Counted from the first letter of the stretch, positions 35,748 to 48,118 are shown. The stretch is DNA of 64,000 nucleotides from Pectobacterium sp. PL152 (GCA_021907015.1 CP091064.1:620001-684000); one strand, 5' to 3'. Program-made: numbers and translations. Notes: generated by a model from the letters alone, not told the origin.

Positions 35748-36974
35748 CTACGCCTTTGAGCACGTATTCGATCTCGCCAGTGAACCACAGCGAAATAGTA
35801 CCAGTGCAATCAGACAAGCCACGGCCTGTATCGCGCCCAGCGTAGTGACGGCAGGAAACGGCAGTACCGAGCCCAGCCAGGTTGTTAGCGCCGCCATTCC
35901 CATCGTCAAAAAACCAAGCAGCGCAGATGCCAGACCCGCCTCTTTCCCAAAGGGGCCCATAGTTATCGCCGTTCCCAGTGGATTCGCTAAGCCCATTCCC
36001 CAGAGGAATACAATCATGGAAAAGGTATACCCGCTCAGGCCTGGAGTCTCCGGCCCCAACAGCAGCAAGCTCCCACCGGCTAACGCGGTAGCGAGCCCCA
36101 CCGATGCCACTCTTCTCGGGCCATAACGATGCGCCAGTCGTGGTGCCGCCATGCCTGCCCCAAAAACAACGAATACGGTGGAGGCGAAATAGAGCCCGGC
36201 CTGAAGTGACGATAGGCCTATCCCACTCATCAGAATCGCAGGGGCAGCGCCGAAAGAGGCAAACAATCCGCTCATCAACAGACTCATTGACAGTGCCGGA
36301 AGGATAAATGCCCCATTCACAACCAGCTTGCCGTACGCCAATATCACGCCTGGAACCGTGTGTGGAGCCCGACGCTCGGCAGGATGCGTTCCCCCAGCCC
36401 ATGAGCATAGAAGACCGCGATAACAAAAGCGGCAAGTCCCACCAGTATAAAGATCGCTCGCCACCCCAATGTCGTGGTCAGCACACTTCCCACCAGCGGC
36501 GAAAACCAGGAGCCGCCGCCGTCGCGATCATCGTCAGCGATAGCGCCCGCGCCAGCGTTTCACCTTCAAATAAATCACGTGCAATCGCGCGCTAACACAG
36601 CGGCAGCACATATCCCCAGCGCCTGAATAACTCTTCCCACAATCAGCGTTTCGTGAGCCAGCAAGGCCGCCGACTACTGTGCCAATAATGAATATCGAGA
36701 GTCCTCCCAAAACGAGGTTCTTACGCCCGTAGCGATCCGACAGCGGGCCGACAACCAATTGAGCCAGCGCGAAAGTAATGAAAAAACTGGAAAGCGTCAG
36801 ACCCAGTTCACGAGCAGATGCTCCAAGCTGCTCTCCGATATCCGGAAATGCAGGGAGAATGATGTTTGTAGACAATATGCTAATGGCCGACAGCCCCGCC
36901 AAGAGCGCGACAATTTTTCCGGTTAATCGTGGGGCTTCAAAGGAATACGTTTTCGCCATAATGACAGTGCTCAT
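35748..36974 (-). pseudogene. Bcr/CflA-type MFS drug transporter, frameshifted
   Basis: Two main frames (36974-36534 and 36464-35748) together make a roughly 400-residue multidrug transporter of the major facilitator family. The N-terminal part has N-I-I-L-P-A-F-P-D-I and the motif A G-P-L-S-D-R-Y-G-R-K. The C-terminal part supplies six more helices. Between about 36450 and 36640 the frame slips more than once. Such pumps expel drugs with protons across the inner membrane. It is the last gene of the minus-strand efflux cluster. Confidence 0.7.
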
Positions 36975-37080
36975 GGTGGTCTTACAGTAATGACTGGCGT
37001 GGAAATACGCACCACGCCAGCGGACTGATAGCTCTCGCCACAACGTGTTGTCTGTGGCGATTTTGCAGATGGATTACCGC

Positions 37081-40000
37081 TTATACCGATATCGGTTTGT
37101 CGGCGTGTTTCTCATTCTCCGGGCGTATTTTGAACCAGATGGCATACATCGCCGGCAGAAATACCAGCGTCATGATGGTTCCCCTAATGTCCCGCCAATC
37201 AGCGTGTACGCCAGCGTTCCCCAGAAGACGGAATGGGTAAGAGGAATAAAAGCCAGAATCGCCGCCATCGCCGTAAGCAACACGGGTCGGGCGCGTTGCA
37301 CCGTTGCTTCCACCACCGCATGGAACGGATCGAGCCCTTCCTTCTCGTTATGATGGATTTGTCCGATCAGTATCAGCGTATTGCGCATCAGGATGCCCGA
37401 TAGCGCGATCAGTCCAACAAGCGCATTAATACCAAACGGCTGGTTGAAGAGCAGCAGCGTTGGCACCACGCCAATCAGCCCCAGCGGTGCGGTGAGGAAG
37501 ACCATCACCATCGCCGACATTGAGCGCACCTGTAGGATGATGATCAACAGCGTGATGGCAATCATGATAGGAAACAGCGGTGCCATCGCGTTGGTCGCTT
37601 TTGCCGATTCTTCGATCGAGCCTGCCTGCTCAATACGGTATCCGGCGGGCAGCGTATCAATGATGGGCTGCAGTGATTTCACCATGATCGCGGACACATC
37701 CGGCGGCTGCAGTGTTTCGGCGATGTCACCACGAACGGTAATCGTCGGGGTGCGGTCCCGGCGCCGAAGCACAGGATCTTCCATTCGCACCTCGACATCA
37801 CCGATCTGCGACAGAGGAATACGTTGGCCAGCAGCGCCGACTAACGTAAAGCCTTCTATTTTGCGGGATCGCGTCGAATATCCCCCGCGGCGCGCCCCAT
37901 GACCTGCACAGAACGAATATCTTCACGTACAGACGTAATCGGCACACCGGAGAGCAAGAACTGAAGTTGCTGAGCAACCGCACTCGATGTCAGCCCCACC
38001 GCCTGCAACCGATCCTGATCCAACGTGAAATGCAGCGTCGGCACCCGCGGGCCCCAGTCGGTATTGACCGTCCTCATCATCGGGCTGGCCTGCATCACCG
38101 CTTTCACTTTATCGGCAATCTCACGCAATGTGGCAGGATCCGGCCCCATGACACGGTAGGCAACAGGAAAAGGTGAATAGGGGCCAAACACCAGTTGAGT
38201 AACACGGATACGCGCTTCGGGTGCCAGACCGTCAGCCGCCGCGTCACGGATACGGAATTTAAGTGCTTCACGCGCTTCCTGGCTGTCCGTCAGCACGACA
38301 ATCTTCGCAAACGACGGATCGGGTAACTCGGGAGCCATCGCCAAATAAAAACGCGGCGACCCCTGCCCGATATAGGACGTAACGATTTTTGCTTCGTCCT
38401 GCTGCTTCAGCCAGTTTTCGATCTTCGCCGTCGCAAGGCTGGTCTGCTCAATAGACGTGCCATAAGGCATCTGCACCTCAACCAGCACTTCAGGCCGGTC
38501 GGAGGTTGGGAAAAACTGCTTCTTGACCACGCCCATCCCGAGAATCGCGGCAACAAATACGGCAATAACGGTGCTGGCAACCATCCATTTCCGCGCGATA
38601 ACGCGCGTCAGCAAACGACGAAACCGGTTGTAATGGCGGGTGTCGTAAATAGCCGCGTGTCCCCCTCGACGGTTTTGATTTCCGGCAGCATCTTCACGCC
38701 TAAATAAGGCGTAAAAACTACCGCAACCACCCAGGATGCAATCAGGGCAATACCGACGATCCAGAACATGTTGCTGGTGTACTCACCAGCCGTGGACTGT
38801 GCGAAACCGTTAGGCATAAACCCCACGGCGGTGACTAGCGTACCTGCCAGCATCGGCGCAGCCGTGTGGCTCCAGGCATACGCTGAGGCTTTGATACGGC
38901 CATAGCCCTCCTCCATTTTCACCACCATCATCTCGATGGCAATAATGGCATCATCCACCAACAGCCCCAGCGCCAGAATCAGCGATCCTAACGTAATACG
39001 ATCGAAGTTCTTACCGGACGCCTCCATCACGACGAAAACAATAGCCAGCGTCAATGGCACTGCTGCCGCAACAACGACACCCACACGCCAGCCCATACTG
39101 ACAAAACACACCGCCATCACCACCAGCAACGCGACGAAAAATTTGATCATGAATTCGTCAACGGACGAACTGATGTTTACCGACTGATCGGTAATCTTCG
39201 ACAGCGTCATCCCCAGCGGCATGCCTTCATTGATCTGGGTTGTCTCTGCATCCAGCGCTTTTCCCAGCGCCAAACCGTTCCATCCTCACGCATCACAACA
39301 CCCAGCAACAACGCGGGTTCGCCCTGATTACGAACCAAGAAAGTCGCGGGATCGTCGTAACCACGATTAACCGTTGCCACGTCTGACAGTTTCAGTGTTC
39401 TTCCTTGCGCGACGATCGGCGTGTCGCGAATTTTCTCCAGCGTGTCAAAAGCGCCGTCCAAACGAAGGAATACCTGCGGGCCGATGGTTTCAATCGACCC
39501 CGCGGGCGTGAGTACGTTTTGATTGTTCAGCGCGGAGAAAATGTCCTGAGGAGCAATACCCAGCGTCGCCAGTCGGTCATGCGAGAACGACACAAAGATC
39601 CGCTCAGCCTGCTCCCCGATAATATTGACCTTCTTCACACCCGGCACATGCAACAGACGCTGACGCAACGATTCGGCATCGCGCACCAGCAAACGCTGGG
39701 GTTCGCCCTTGGCTTTCAGCGCAAAGAGCGCAAACGTCACGTCAGAAAACTCATCGTTGACCATTGGCCCAATCACGCCTGCCGGAAGGTTTTTGGCCTC
39801 ATCACCGAGTTTTTACGCGCCTGATAGAACTCTTCCTGTACCTGTGAAGGCGGCGTACTATCGAGCAGTGACAACATGGTGAATGAGAGTCCCGGACGCG
39901 TATAGGTCTCGCTGCGGTCATACCACTTAAGCTCCTGCATGCGCTTTTCCAGCGGCTCTGCTACCTGATCCTGCATTTCCTGCGCGGTCGCTCCTGGCCA

Positions 40001-40165
40001 TGCAGAGATAATGGTCATCTGTTTAACCGTGAACGGCGGATCTTCTGCCCGCCCCAGTTCAAAAAACGAGAGAATACCGGCCATGGTAATCAAGATGATA
40101 AGGAATAGTGTGATGGCGCGTTCGCGCACCGCGAGCGCCGAAAGATTGAACCGTACCTCACTCAT
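37081..40165 (-). pseudogene. RND multidrug efflux permease, multiply frameshifted
   Basis: Five overlapping frames line up head to tail into an AcrB/MexF-like permease of about 1028 residues, from M-S-E-V-R-F-N-L-S-A at 40165 to a stop at 37081 (end H-A-D-K-P-I-S-V). Recognisable parts are the first membrane helix, the porter domain, the proton-relay helix with D-D-A-I-I-A-I-E and the second membrane half. At least five single-base slips split it, near 39780, 39240, 38610, 37830 and 37180. No internal part is missing, so the gene was full length recently, or is intact in the cell and misread here. Confidence 0.8.
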
Positions 40166-41270
40166 GGTCGGTTCCCCGCCGCGTTGGTATCACGCTGTTC
40201 CGCCATACGGATCTCTTCGCCATCACGCAGTAGATGTGCGCCCAACGCCACAATCGGTTCACCGGGATGTAAGTCGCCGGTCACGCTTGCCGTGTCATCA
40301 CCGAGCCCAAGCACCTGAACAGGGTGCCACGACACCTTGGCGGGTTCCCCTGCAATACCCCATACCCCCGGCCCTTTCCCTGCATCATAAATTGCGGCGA
40401 TAGGCACCTGAAGAGCCAGCTCAGATAGCCTATCTTCAGCAATAGCGAGTGTGACAGTGGAGCCAAGCGGAGCGTTCGCCAGCGCACCGTCAAGTACATA
40501 CCTCGCTTCAAAAGTGCGCGTCAGTGGATCAGCCGCATCGGAGAGCACCCGCAGTTTCGCGGGAACACGCTGTTGTTCGGTTCCATAGCGGGTTGCCTGC
40601 GCTTCGCTTCCAACCGCTGGGCGTAGCGTCTCAGGCAAATGGACGATCGCCTCCCGTTGCCCTGCCCGCGCCAGCCGAACGACAGGCTGACCTGCGCTAA
40701 CTACCTGCCCCGGTTCCGCCAGCGTGTCGACCACCACGCCATCAGCGTCAGCGATCAATACCGCATACCCGTAGCATTACGCGCCACATCCGCCTGAGCC
40801 TGTGTGGCGCTCAGTTCGGCTTTCGCCGTCTCGGCAGCAGCCTTTATCTGGTCATAAGCAGAAGCGGAGATGGCACCTGCCGCAACCAGACCACGATAAC
40901 GTGCTTCGTCATCGGTCGCCTGTCTGGCGCGGGCGCGAGCCGCGGTAACGGCCTGCTGTTGGGCTTGAGCCTGCAGGCTGAGATCGATAGGGTCTAAGCG
41001 CATCAAAGGCTGACCGCGTTTCACGGTCTGCCCGGTGTCCACCAGACGTTCAAGGATTTTGCCTTGCACCCGAAAACCCAGATCGCTTTGAATGCGGGCA
41101 ACAACGATCCCCGTAAACGAGCGAGACGTTTCAGCGGCGCTCACCACGGTAGCCGTTCTTACTAAAGGAGGCTGATTGCGGGGATCGTCGACGTCAGAAG
41201 CGTCGCCGCACGCCACCAGGGCGAGAGGCAACAGGCAAACAGCAAGAGTGGCAGAGTTGAGCCGAAGCAT
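40162..41270 (-). pseudogene. RND periplasmic adaptor lipoprotein, frameshifted
   Basis: A membrane-fusion protein of about 369 residues split at about 40756, where one G of a G-run seems lost. The N-terminus is a lipoprotein signal (L-A-L-V-A-C near residue 20), followed by the lipoyl/hairpin part (G-K-I-L-E-R-L-V-D-T-G-Q-T-V) and a long coiled coil. The second half holds the beta-barrel domains. It would link the RND pump at 37081-40165, with which its stop overlaps by four bases, to the outer-membrane factor at 42044-43543. Confidence 0.8.
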
Positions 41271-41345
41271 GGGTTCCCTTATCACGTTAACAGGACAGAA
41301 ACCGCATTCTCCGACTAGTGACCAATTTTGTCAATGGTCACAATT

Positions 41346-41957
41346 TCAAGGTGCCAAACTACGCAATATTAACGACGGCAGTAACACCGCAGCGGACGCT
41401 GATGAATCCAGGTTGTATTGCAGTTGAATAGGGCAAGCATAAGGTCGCATCACCAGATAAATGGCATCTGCCGCCTCATCCAGCGGCGTCTTGCGTTCAA
41501 ACTCCCCGGACTGTCGTCCTCGAGAAGAATTTGCTGAACAAGCTGGCGTAACTTTTCTTCATACGCAACGGCTGAAGGCCACCGTTCGCGCGAGGATACC
41601 GCGGCGATCTCATAAAGCTTGCGATCGTGAAAAATAAATCGCTACCCGCTTCTATCAAGGCTTTATACAGACGCCTCAGCTTTTCTGAAGCCGTTGGCGC
41701 ATCCACCATCGCGGCGTTGACAATATCCATGATCCTTGCCAGTCGGTTAGTACAAATCATCTCTCCGATAGCCTGTTTAGAATCAAAAACTTGTAGATGT
41801 AGGCCTTAGAAAAGCCAATCGCTTTGGCCAGATCGGACACGGTTGTCTTCTCATACCCAAAGTGCCCGAAGTGCTCAGTAGCCGCTTCCACAATCTGATC
41901 TCGAACGCTATGGTCCGACGGCCCGCGTGGGGACGGTGTATTCATATGTTTAGTCAT
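41346..41957 (-). pseudogene. TetR-family regulator, three homopolymer frameshifts
   Basis: Joined across three slips (near 41790, 41630 and 41500, each one base short in a T or G run) the gene encodes a TetR repressor of about 203 residues. The HTH is clear: I-V-E-A-A-T-E-H-F-G-H-F-G-Y-E-K-T-T-V-S-D-L-A-K-A-I-G, ending in a Y-I-Y-K-F helix. It lies between the adaptor gene (same strand, 75 bp) and the divergent outer-membrane factor gene, the expected place for a repressor of the efflux set. The 86 bp gap to 42044 is the likely operator region. Confidence 0.75.
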
Positions 41958-42043
41958 TTCTCAAGCTTAGCTCACCGAACGCTGATTGACAACGAGTGAC
42001 CAATATGTAATATGGTCACAACCTTTTGACTCAAGGAACTACT

Positions 42044-43543
42044 ATGTTATCCCTCCGTACCCTTGCTTTGGTGGTAACGACTGGTGCAATAGCGGGTTGC
42101 GCGGTTGGACCGGATTATCACCGTCCAGACGCGCCACTCGCGGATCGTTATCAGACGCAATCTGCCGTAAAACCGTCTTTAGCAGAGCAAGGAAACGTCA
42201 CTCAGGCAGCCAACCTTGCCGTCTGGTGGGAAAGCTTTAATGATCCCTTACTGAGTGAGTTAGTTTCAAGAGCACTTGCACAGAATCTTGATTTGGCCCA
42301 GGCATCCGCACGGATGCGTCAGGCACGCGCCGGGCTTGGCACAGCAACAGCAGCGCTGCTGCCCTCGGGCAACATCAGCGGACAAGCCGCCCGCGCCTAC
42401 CAGTCGGTTGAAACCGCGCAAGGCCAGCTACTCAATACCGTTCCTGGCTATAACCGTTACGGCAATGCTTATGAAACCGACCTCAACGCCAGTTGGGAAA
42501 TTGATGTATTCGGCGGGCTAAGACGTGGTCATCAGGCAGCGCTGGCTGATTATCAGGCTTCAGAAGCCGGTGTCGCCGCCACTCGTCTGGCCGTCGCCGC
42601 TCAGACAGCCGATACCTATATCACCCTGCGTGGATTACAAACGCGTCTGGCGATCGCCAACAGGCAGGTCAATACGCAGCAAGAACTGCTGGATAAGGTA
42701 CAGCGGCTTCACAATAAAGGGCTCGCCGCAGAGTATCAGGTTCGTCAGACGGAGGGCGCGCTGTCGCAGGTTCAGGCCACCGTGCCTGCGATCCAGACCG
42801 GGATCGATGCCGCAATGAACGCATTGATGTCATACTCGGCACGCCTCCCGGCACGCATCAAGCCCAACTGTCTGCCTCAGGTGACATTCCACAACCGCCT
42901 TCGCTCATAGCAACGGGAACACCTGCCGACCTGCTACGCCGCAGGCCGGATTATTGTGGCCGAACGCCATCTCGCGGCGTCCAACGCCCGCATCGGGGTA
43001 GCCATCAGCGAGTATTATCCTAAATTCTCACTCAACGCACTACTCGGCAACGCCACAGCGGTGTCGAGCGGCAACCTGTTCTCCAGCGGTGCCAGCCAAT
43101 CGGCAGGCGTATTGGGACTACGCTGGCGGCTCTTCGATTTCGGCCGCATTAACGCTCAGATCGATCAGGCTAAAGGGCAGGAAGCCGAAGCTCTCGCGGC
43201 TTACCGCCTGTCGGTATTACGCGCGACCGAAGATGTAGAGAACGCGTTGTCGGCCGTAGTCAATCGCGAGACCCAGTCCGCAACGTTAACCACGGGGAAA
43301 CCGCGTTAACCAGCGCGCGGCAGTCGTCCTTCATCGCCTATCAGAAAGGGACTGCCAGCCTGATTGATGTCCTCCATGCCGATGAAACCCTGCTGCAAGC
43401 TTCCGATGCTCGGGCTCAGGCCCAAACAGAAGCGGCGCGCGCGGCCATCGCCGCATTCAAAGCGCTCGGCGGCGGCTGGCAGCCCCGGAAACCACCACGA
43501 AGACGTCATAGCCCCCACGAACCTGAGTACAGACGTGTCATAG
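42044..43543 (+). pseudogene. Outer-membrane efflux lipoprotein (OprM/NodT type), frameshifted
   Basis: A gene of about 499 codons for an outer-membrane channel. ATG 42044 with CAAGGA before it opens a lipoprotein signal (A-I-A-G-C-A-V-G-P-D-Y), followed by two repeats of the TolC-like fold. The frame breaks near 42825 (T-rich/C-rich stretch) and near 43300, then continues to TAG 43541-43543. The mature protein would be a trimeric exit duct for the RND pump and adaptor encoded on the other strand. It is divergent from the tetR gene. Confidence 0.75.
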
Positions 43544-43587
43544 GTTGGCATCCGTACCGTTCCCAATAACCTACTGGAGTGATTAAC

Positions 43588-44372
43588 ATGACAGCAAAAA
43601 CCATGCCTGGGTGCTCATTACAGGCGCTTCAAGCGGATTTGGCGAGGAGTTCGCGCGGCAATACGCCTCACAAGGAAAATCGATCATTCTGGTGGCGCGT
43701 CGACTCAATAAGCTTGAAATACTCGCGGAGGAATTACGCGAACATTTTAAAATTGATGTCATCGTTGAACAGGTGGATCTTTCCGTGATTAGCGCAATCA
43801 GCGATCTGCACCGCCGCTTGCAGGAACGACATATTGTGGTCGATACATTAATTAATAACGCGGGCCATGGGTTGCAGGGCCGCTTTTTAGATCAACCCTT
43901 AAATGACGCGCTGGATATGATCACTCTGGATATCACCAGTTTGACAGCGTTAACCCGGCTCTTTGCAGAAGATATGCGCACCAGACAAAAAGGCCATATT
44001 TTGATGGTCGCCAGCCTCTTGTCGTATCAGGGCGTAAAACATTTTGCCGTTTACTCCGCGGCGAAAGCCTACGTTCTGCGGTTCTCCGATGCGCTGCATC
44101 GTGAGCTCAAAGGCGACGGCATCACTGTCACCGCGCTGTGTCCGGGCATGTCCGACACCGGGTTTGCCTCCACCGCCAAACAGAAACTCACCCCGGCGTT
44201 AAAACGTGTGATGATGCAGCCTAAATCGGTTGTGCAGGCTGGTATTCGTGCGCTTCAGGCCGGACGCATGAGCGTTGTTCCGGGGCTGGGAAATAAAGCA
44301 ATAACATTCCTGACCTGGGCCACGCCACGCTGGTTACATCAGACCATCATGGCCCGTGTGATGGGGGTGTAA
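43588..44372 (+). pseudogene. Short-chain dehydrogenase, one frameshift near the start
   Basis: ATG 43588 has TGGAGTG before it. After M-T-A-K an A-run lacks one base. Restoring it gives a 261-residue SDR: V-L-I-T-G-A-S-S-G-F-G at residue 9, the N-N-A-G motif near 87, catalytic Ser in M-V-A-S-L-L and Y-S-A-A-K near 155. The C-terminus (P-G-M-S-D-T-G-F) is typical of SDR proteins acting on small carbonyls, substrate unknown. As written, translation could begin only within the Rossmann motif. Confidence 0.75.
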
Positions 44373-44382
44373 GAGATATTGT

Positions 44383-44418
44383 AGATAGAGAGATAAATAG
44401 AGAGAGATAAATAGAGAG
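44383..44418. repeat. 14-bp tandem repeat
   Basis: The unit AGAGAGATAAATAG occurs twice in tandem (44387-44400, 44401-44414) followed by AGAG. It lies just after the SDR stop codon. It is a simple repeat likely to vary in copy number by slippage. Confidence 0.8.
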
Positions 44419-44639
44419 TACAAACATAGCCTCGGGAACATCCACCATGTATTGCGTTCTCGGGGAGCCCCCTCAAACATCATGACTTGCCGCAGCAAAA
44501 TAAAACGCGCTATCATCGCTGCGGCTATTCACTTTTACATCTTTTGATTTTCACCTTCGCTGAATTTTTTCAGCGCGAATTTCTTTGCCTGCTCCCGACG
44601 ATATCGAGTCAGGCATTATGATGTGAAAGGCCTTGTTCT

Positions 44640-46438
44640 ATGTGTACACCTCAGATTCGTAATTTCTGCATTATTGCCCATGTCGATCATGGCAAATCCA
44701 CCCTCGCCGACCGTTTTATTGAAATGACCGCCACCGTCGCTCAGCGTGACATGCGTGAGCTGCTGCTAGATTCGATGGAGATAGAGCGGGAACGCGGTAT
44801 CACGATCAAATTGCAAACCGTGTGCATGCGCTATCAGGATGAAAACGGCCAGCCGTATCAGTTCAATCTGGTGGATACGCCGGGGCACGTCGATTTTTCT
44901 GCGGAAGTCTCCCGTAGTCTGGCCGCCTGTGAGGGCGCCATTCTCCTGATTGACGCCACGCAGGGCGTTCAGGCACAAACCATCGCCAACCTCAATCTCG
45001 CCCAACAAGCCGGGTTAACCATTTTGCCCGTCCTGAACAAAATCGACAGCCCACAGGCCAACGTGCCGCTGGTAATGCAGCAGTTGGCAGATATTCCTTC
45101 GCTGGATATCACTACCGTGCTGTCCGTCTCGGCCAGAACCGGAGAAGGCGTGGCGGCGGTGCTGAGCGTTGTTGCTCACCGCTTCCCGGCGCCAAAAGGG
45201 ATCGCTAATGCGCCGCTCGCGCGCTGGTGTTTGACTCACATTACGATCCCTATCAGGGCGCAATCATGCACGTTCGCGTGGTGGATGGCAGCGTTCAGGC
45301 AGGATCAACGCTGTGTTTCATGTCATCCGGCACGTGTTTCGACGTCACCGAAACCGGCGTTTTTTCTCCCCAACGCCAGCCTCGTCGCGTCTTGAGAAAG
45401 GGTGAAGTGGGTTATCTCGCTGCCGGATTAAAAGATGCCGCCGCGATTCGGGTGGGCGATACGCTGACCTTAGCCGATCGCCCCGCAACAGAGCCGGTTG
45501 CACGCTATCAGGAAATAAAACCTGTCGTATTTTCTGGGCTCTACCCCGATGCGGACGACGATCTGAAAGGCCTGCGCAACGCCATGAATAAGCTGGCGCT
45601 TAATGATGCGGCGTTGCACATGTCTCCCGATGTGTCCGCCTCACTGGGTGCCGGTTTCCGCTGTGGTTTTCTTGGGATGTTACATATGGATATTGTGCGT
45701 GAACGGCTCAAACGCGAGTACGGCATCTCCGTGATCGCCACCGCGCCCAGCGTGGAATATCGGGTTACATTGCATAACGGCCAGAGCCAGACCATCGATA
45801 ATCCGGCACATTTCCCCGGTGAAGAGACGTTAAATTTTGTCGAAGAACCCTATGTTATCTGCACGATTCACTCACCCCAGCGCTACGTTGGCACACTGAT
45901 GGAATATGGCGCATCGCGGCGCGGGGAATTTATCGATATGCAATACCTTGATAATGGTCTGGTGGCACTCAACTGGACATTGCCGCTCAGCGAAATGGTC
46001 TTCGGCTTCTTTGATGCTCTGAAATCACTGACACAAGGCTATGCGACCTTGGACTATGTGTTAGATGGCTACAGACGTTCCGATTTGGTGCGTTGTGATA
46101 TTTATCTTGATAGCCAGTTAGTTGATGCTTTCTCTTTCATCATTCCCCGTCACAAGGCCTGGCCGCGAGCAACCGAGATCGTGAAAACGCTGAAGTACGT
46201 GATTCCACGCAAGCTATATCCCGTCCCTGCTCAGGCCAAAATAGGCAATCGCGTCATCGCTCGCGAAGATATTCCCCCGCTACGCAAAAGCGCATTGGCA
46301 CAAGGCTTTCAGGGTAGCCTGTCGCAAAAACAGCGCCTGATCCGTAAACAGCGGGAAAACAAAAAACACAATACTGGGTTCTCAAAACGAGACATTCCGC
46401 GTGAGGCGTTTATGGCTATTCTGGCGCTTGATGCCTAG
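44640..46438 (+). pseudogene. Second LepA/EF4-like GTPase, one frameshift
   Basis: With one base restored near 45217 this is a 599-residue protein, the exact size of LepA (elongation factor 4). GTPase motifs: A-H-V-D-H-G-K-S-T near residue 13, [14 protein letters not shown] near 77 and N-K-I-D near 131. The LepA-specific C-terminal domain is present (R-K-Q-R-E-N-K-K close to the end). It differs at many positions from ordinary LepA and is not beside lepB, so it seems to be a paralogue. LepA acts on stalled ribosomes. As written the ORF ends in domain II. Confidence 0.8.
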
Positions 46439-46464
46439 TTATTGACGACGAAAACACGGCGATC

Positions 46465-46494
46465 GGGCGGATATCGCGGCAAGGATATCCGCCC
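46465..46494 (+). terminator. Terminator after the LepA-like gene
   Basis: A perfect 11-bp stem (46465-46475 with 46484-46494, 8-base loop) is followed by TTCATTTCT. It lies 26 bases after the stop. Confidence 0.75.
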
Positions 46495-46527
46495 TTCATT
46501 TCTCCGCGGGCTTTTCCCTGCACGCCG

Positions 46528-48108
46528 ATGAAGGACAGTATCTTTTATCCTGCCGATAATTTATCCTCTCCCGCCTTTTGTTATGACATAAAAATTAAGC
46601 CTGCATATATGATCTCATCACCCGACACAACGCCGACGCCAGCGCCCTCTGCGACGTCAACGCTTGCTGTATTACGCTCGCCCTCGCTGCTAATGCGCGA
46701 GGTTTTGGCGGGCACCATCACCGCGCTGGCGCTTATCCCAGAGGTGATTTCCTTTTCCATCATTGCGGGTGTTGATCCCAAAGTCAGCCTGTTCGCCTCC
46801 ATCGTGCTGTGTTTCACCATGTCCTTTCTCGGCGGCCGACCGGCGATGGTGACAGCGGCGGCGGGTGCCGTGGCGCTGGTTATCGGTCCGCTGGTTCACG
46901 CACATGGCGTAGCCTATATCCTGCCTGCGGTGATCATGGCAGGCATCATTCAGATTCTGTTTGGGCTGGCCGGGTTGGCGAGGATGATGCGCTATATTCC
47001 CCGTTCGGTGATGATCGGCTTCGTCAATGCGCTGGGCATTCTGATTTTTGCCGCGCAGGTGCCGCATGTTTACGGACAATCCTCGCTTGTCTGGCTGCTG
47101 TTTGCGCTGACGCTCGCGATTGTTCTGCTGCTGCCCTATGTGGTGAAAAGTATCCCCGCGCCGCTGGTCGCCATTGTGTCGGTGACCGCGATTGCGATTT
47201 TTACCGGCATCACGGTGCCTAACGTCGGCGATGCTGGGCCGATGCAGCCCGGATTGCCGGACTTCACCCAGTGGCTGGTGCCGTTCAATCTTGAAACGCT
47301 GCACATCATCTGGCCAACCGCGCTGAGTATCGCCTTTGTCGGGTTGATGGAATCACTGTTAACCGCCAAACTGGTCGACGACATCACGGATACCCCGTCC
47401 AGCAAGCGCCGTGAGTGCTGGGGACTGGGCGTTTCCAATATCTTCGCCGGATTTTATGGCGGCATTGCTGGGTGTGCGATGATCGGGCAGACCGTGGTCA
47501 ACGTGGAGTTAGGCAAAGCGCGTACGCGCATTTCTACTCTCGCCGCCGCACTGGTGCTGTTGCTGCTGGTGACCGGACTGAGCGAAATCATGGCGAAAAT
47601 TCCGATGGTGGTACTGGCGGGCATTATGATGATCGTCGCGCTGAAAACCATGAACTGGCATAGCCTGCACCCCGCGACGCTGAAACGTATGCCGCTGTCG
47701 GAAACGCTGGTGGTCATCGTGACAGTTATTGCGACCGTCTCGACGGGCAACCTCGCTATCGGCGTGGCAGGCGGCGTGATCTTTGCCATCCTGCTGTTTG
47801 CACGCCGCGTGGCGCACGTCATTCACGCGGAGCGTCAGGTGAGCGAAGACGGCCAGTCGGTACATTACACGGTACGTGGGCCGCTCTTCTTCGGTAGCAG
47901 CAACGATCTCTTCGAGCACTTTCTCTATGCGCAGGACCCACAGAACGTCACCATCGATCTGACGCACGCCCAAATCTGGGATGCCTCCAGCGTGGCGGCG
48001 CTCGACGCAATCGAGACCCGCTATCATCGCTACGATGCGAAAGTCGCGATCGTCGGGTTAGATACCCATAGCACCAAAATTCACCAGCGCCTGTCCGGGC
48101 ACCTCTAA
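46528..48108 (+). CDS. SulP-family anion transporter with STAS domain
   Basis: A 526-residue inner-membrane transporter (or 499 if it starts at ATG 46609, where the conserved part begins soon after). The membrane region contains P-E-V-I-S-F-S-I-I-A-G and G-G-R-P-A-M-V-T-A-A-A-G, typical of SulP proteins that carry sulfate, bicarbonate or dicarboxylates. The short C-terminal STAS domain (V-R-G-P-L-F-F-G-S-S then T-I-D-L-T-H) is complete. The substrate cannot be deduced. It is a single gene between two hairpins. Confidence 0.85.
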   Translation: MKDSIFYPADNLSSPAFCYDIKIKPAYMISSPDTTPTPAPSATSTLAVLRSPSLLMREVLAGTITALALIPEVISFSIIAGVDPKVSLFASIVLCFTMSFLGGRPAMVTAAAGAVALVIGPLVHAHGVAYILPAVIMAGIIQILFGLAGLARMMRYIPRSVMIGFVNALGILIFAAQVPHVYGQSSLVWLLFALTLAIVLLLPYVVKSIPAPLVAIVSVTAIAIFTGITVPNVGDAGPMQPGLPDFTQWLVPFNLETLHIIWPTALSIAFVGLMESLLTAKLVDDITDTPSSKRRECWGLGVSNIFAGFYGGIAGCAMIGQTVVNVELGKARTRISTLAAALVLLLLVTGLSEIMAKIPMVVLAGIMMIVALKTMNWHSLHPATLKRMPLSETLVVIVTVIATVSTGNLAIGVAGGVIFAILLFARRVAHVIHAERQVSEDGQSVHYTVRGPLFFGSSNDLFEHFLYAQDPQNVTIDLTHAQIWDASSVAALDAIETRYHRYDAKVAIVGLDTHSTKIHQRLSGHL

Positions 48109-48118
48109 TCACTTCCAT

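Noticed and set aside
35740..36435. Second minus-strand frame over the MFS gene (231 codons)
   Set aside because: Out of frame with the recognisable transporter; rich in Gly, Arg and Cys without hydrophobic helices.
46690..47304. Long minus-strand open frame opposite the SulP gene (204 codons)
   Set aside because: Mirror frame of a GC-rich gene; its composition is low-complexity (many His, Gln, Arg) and there is no start signal.
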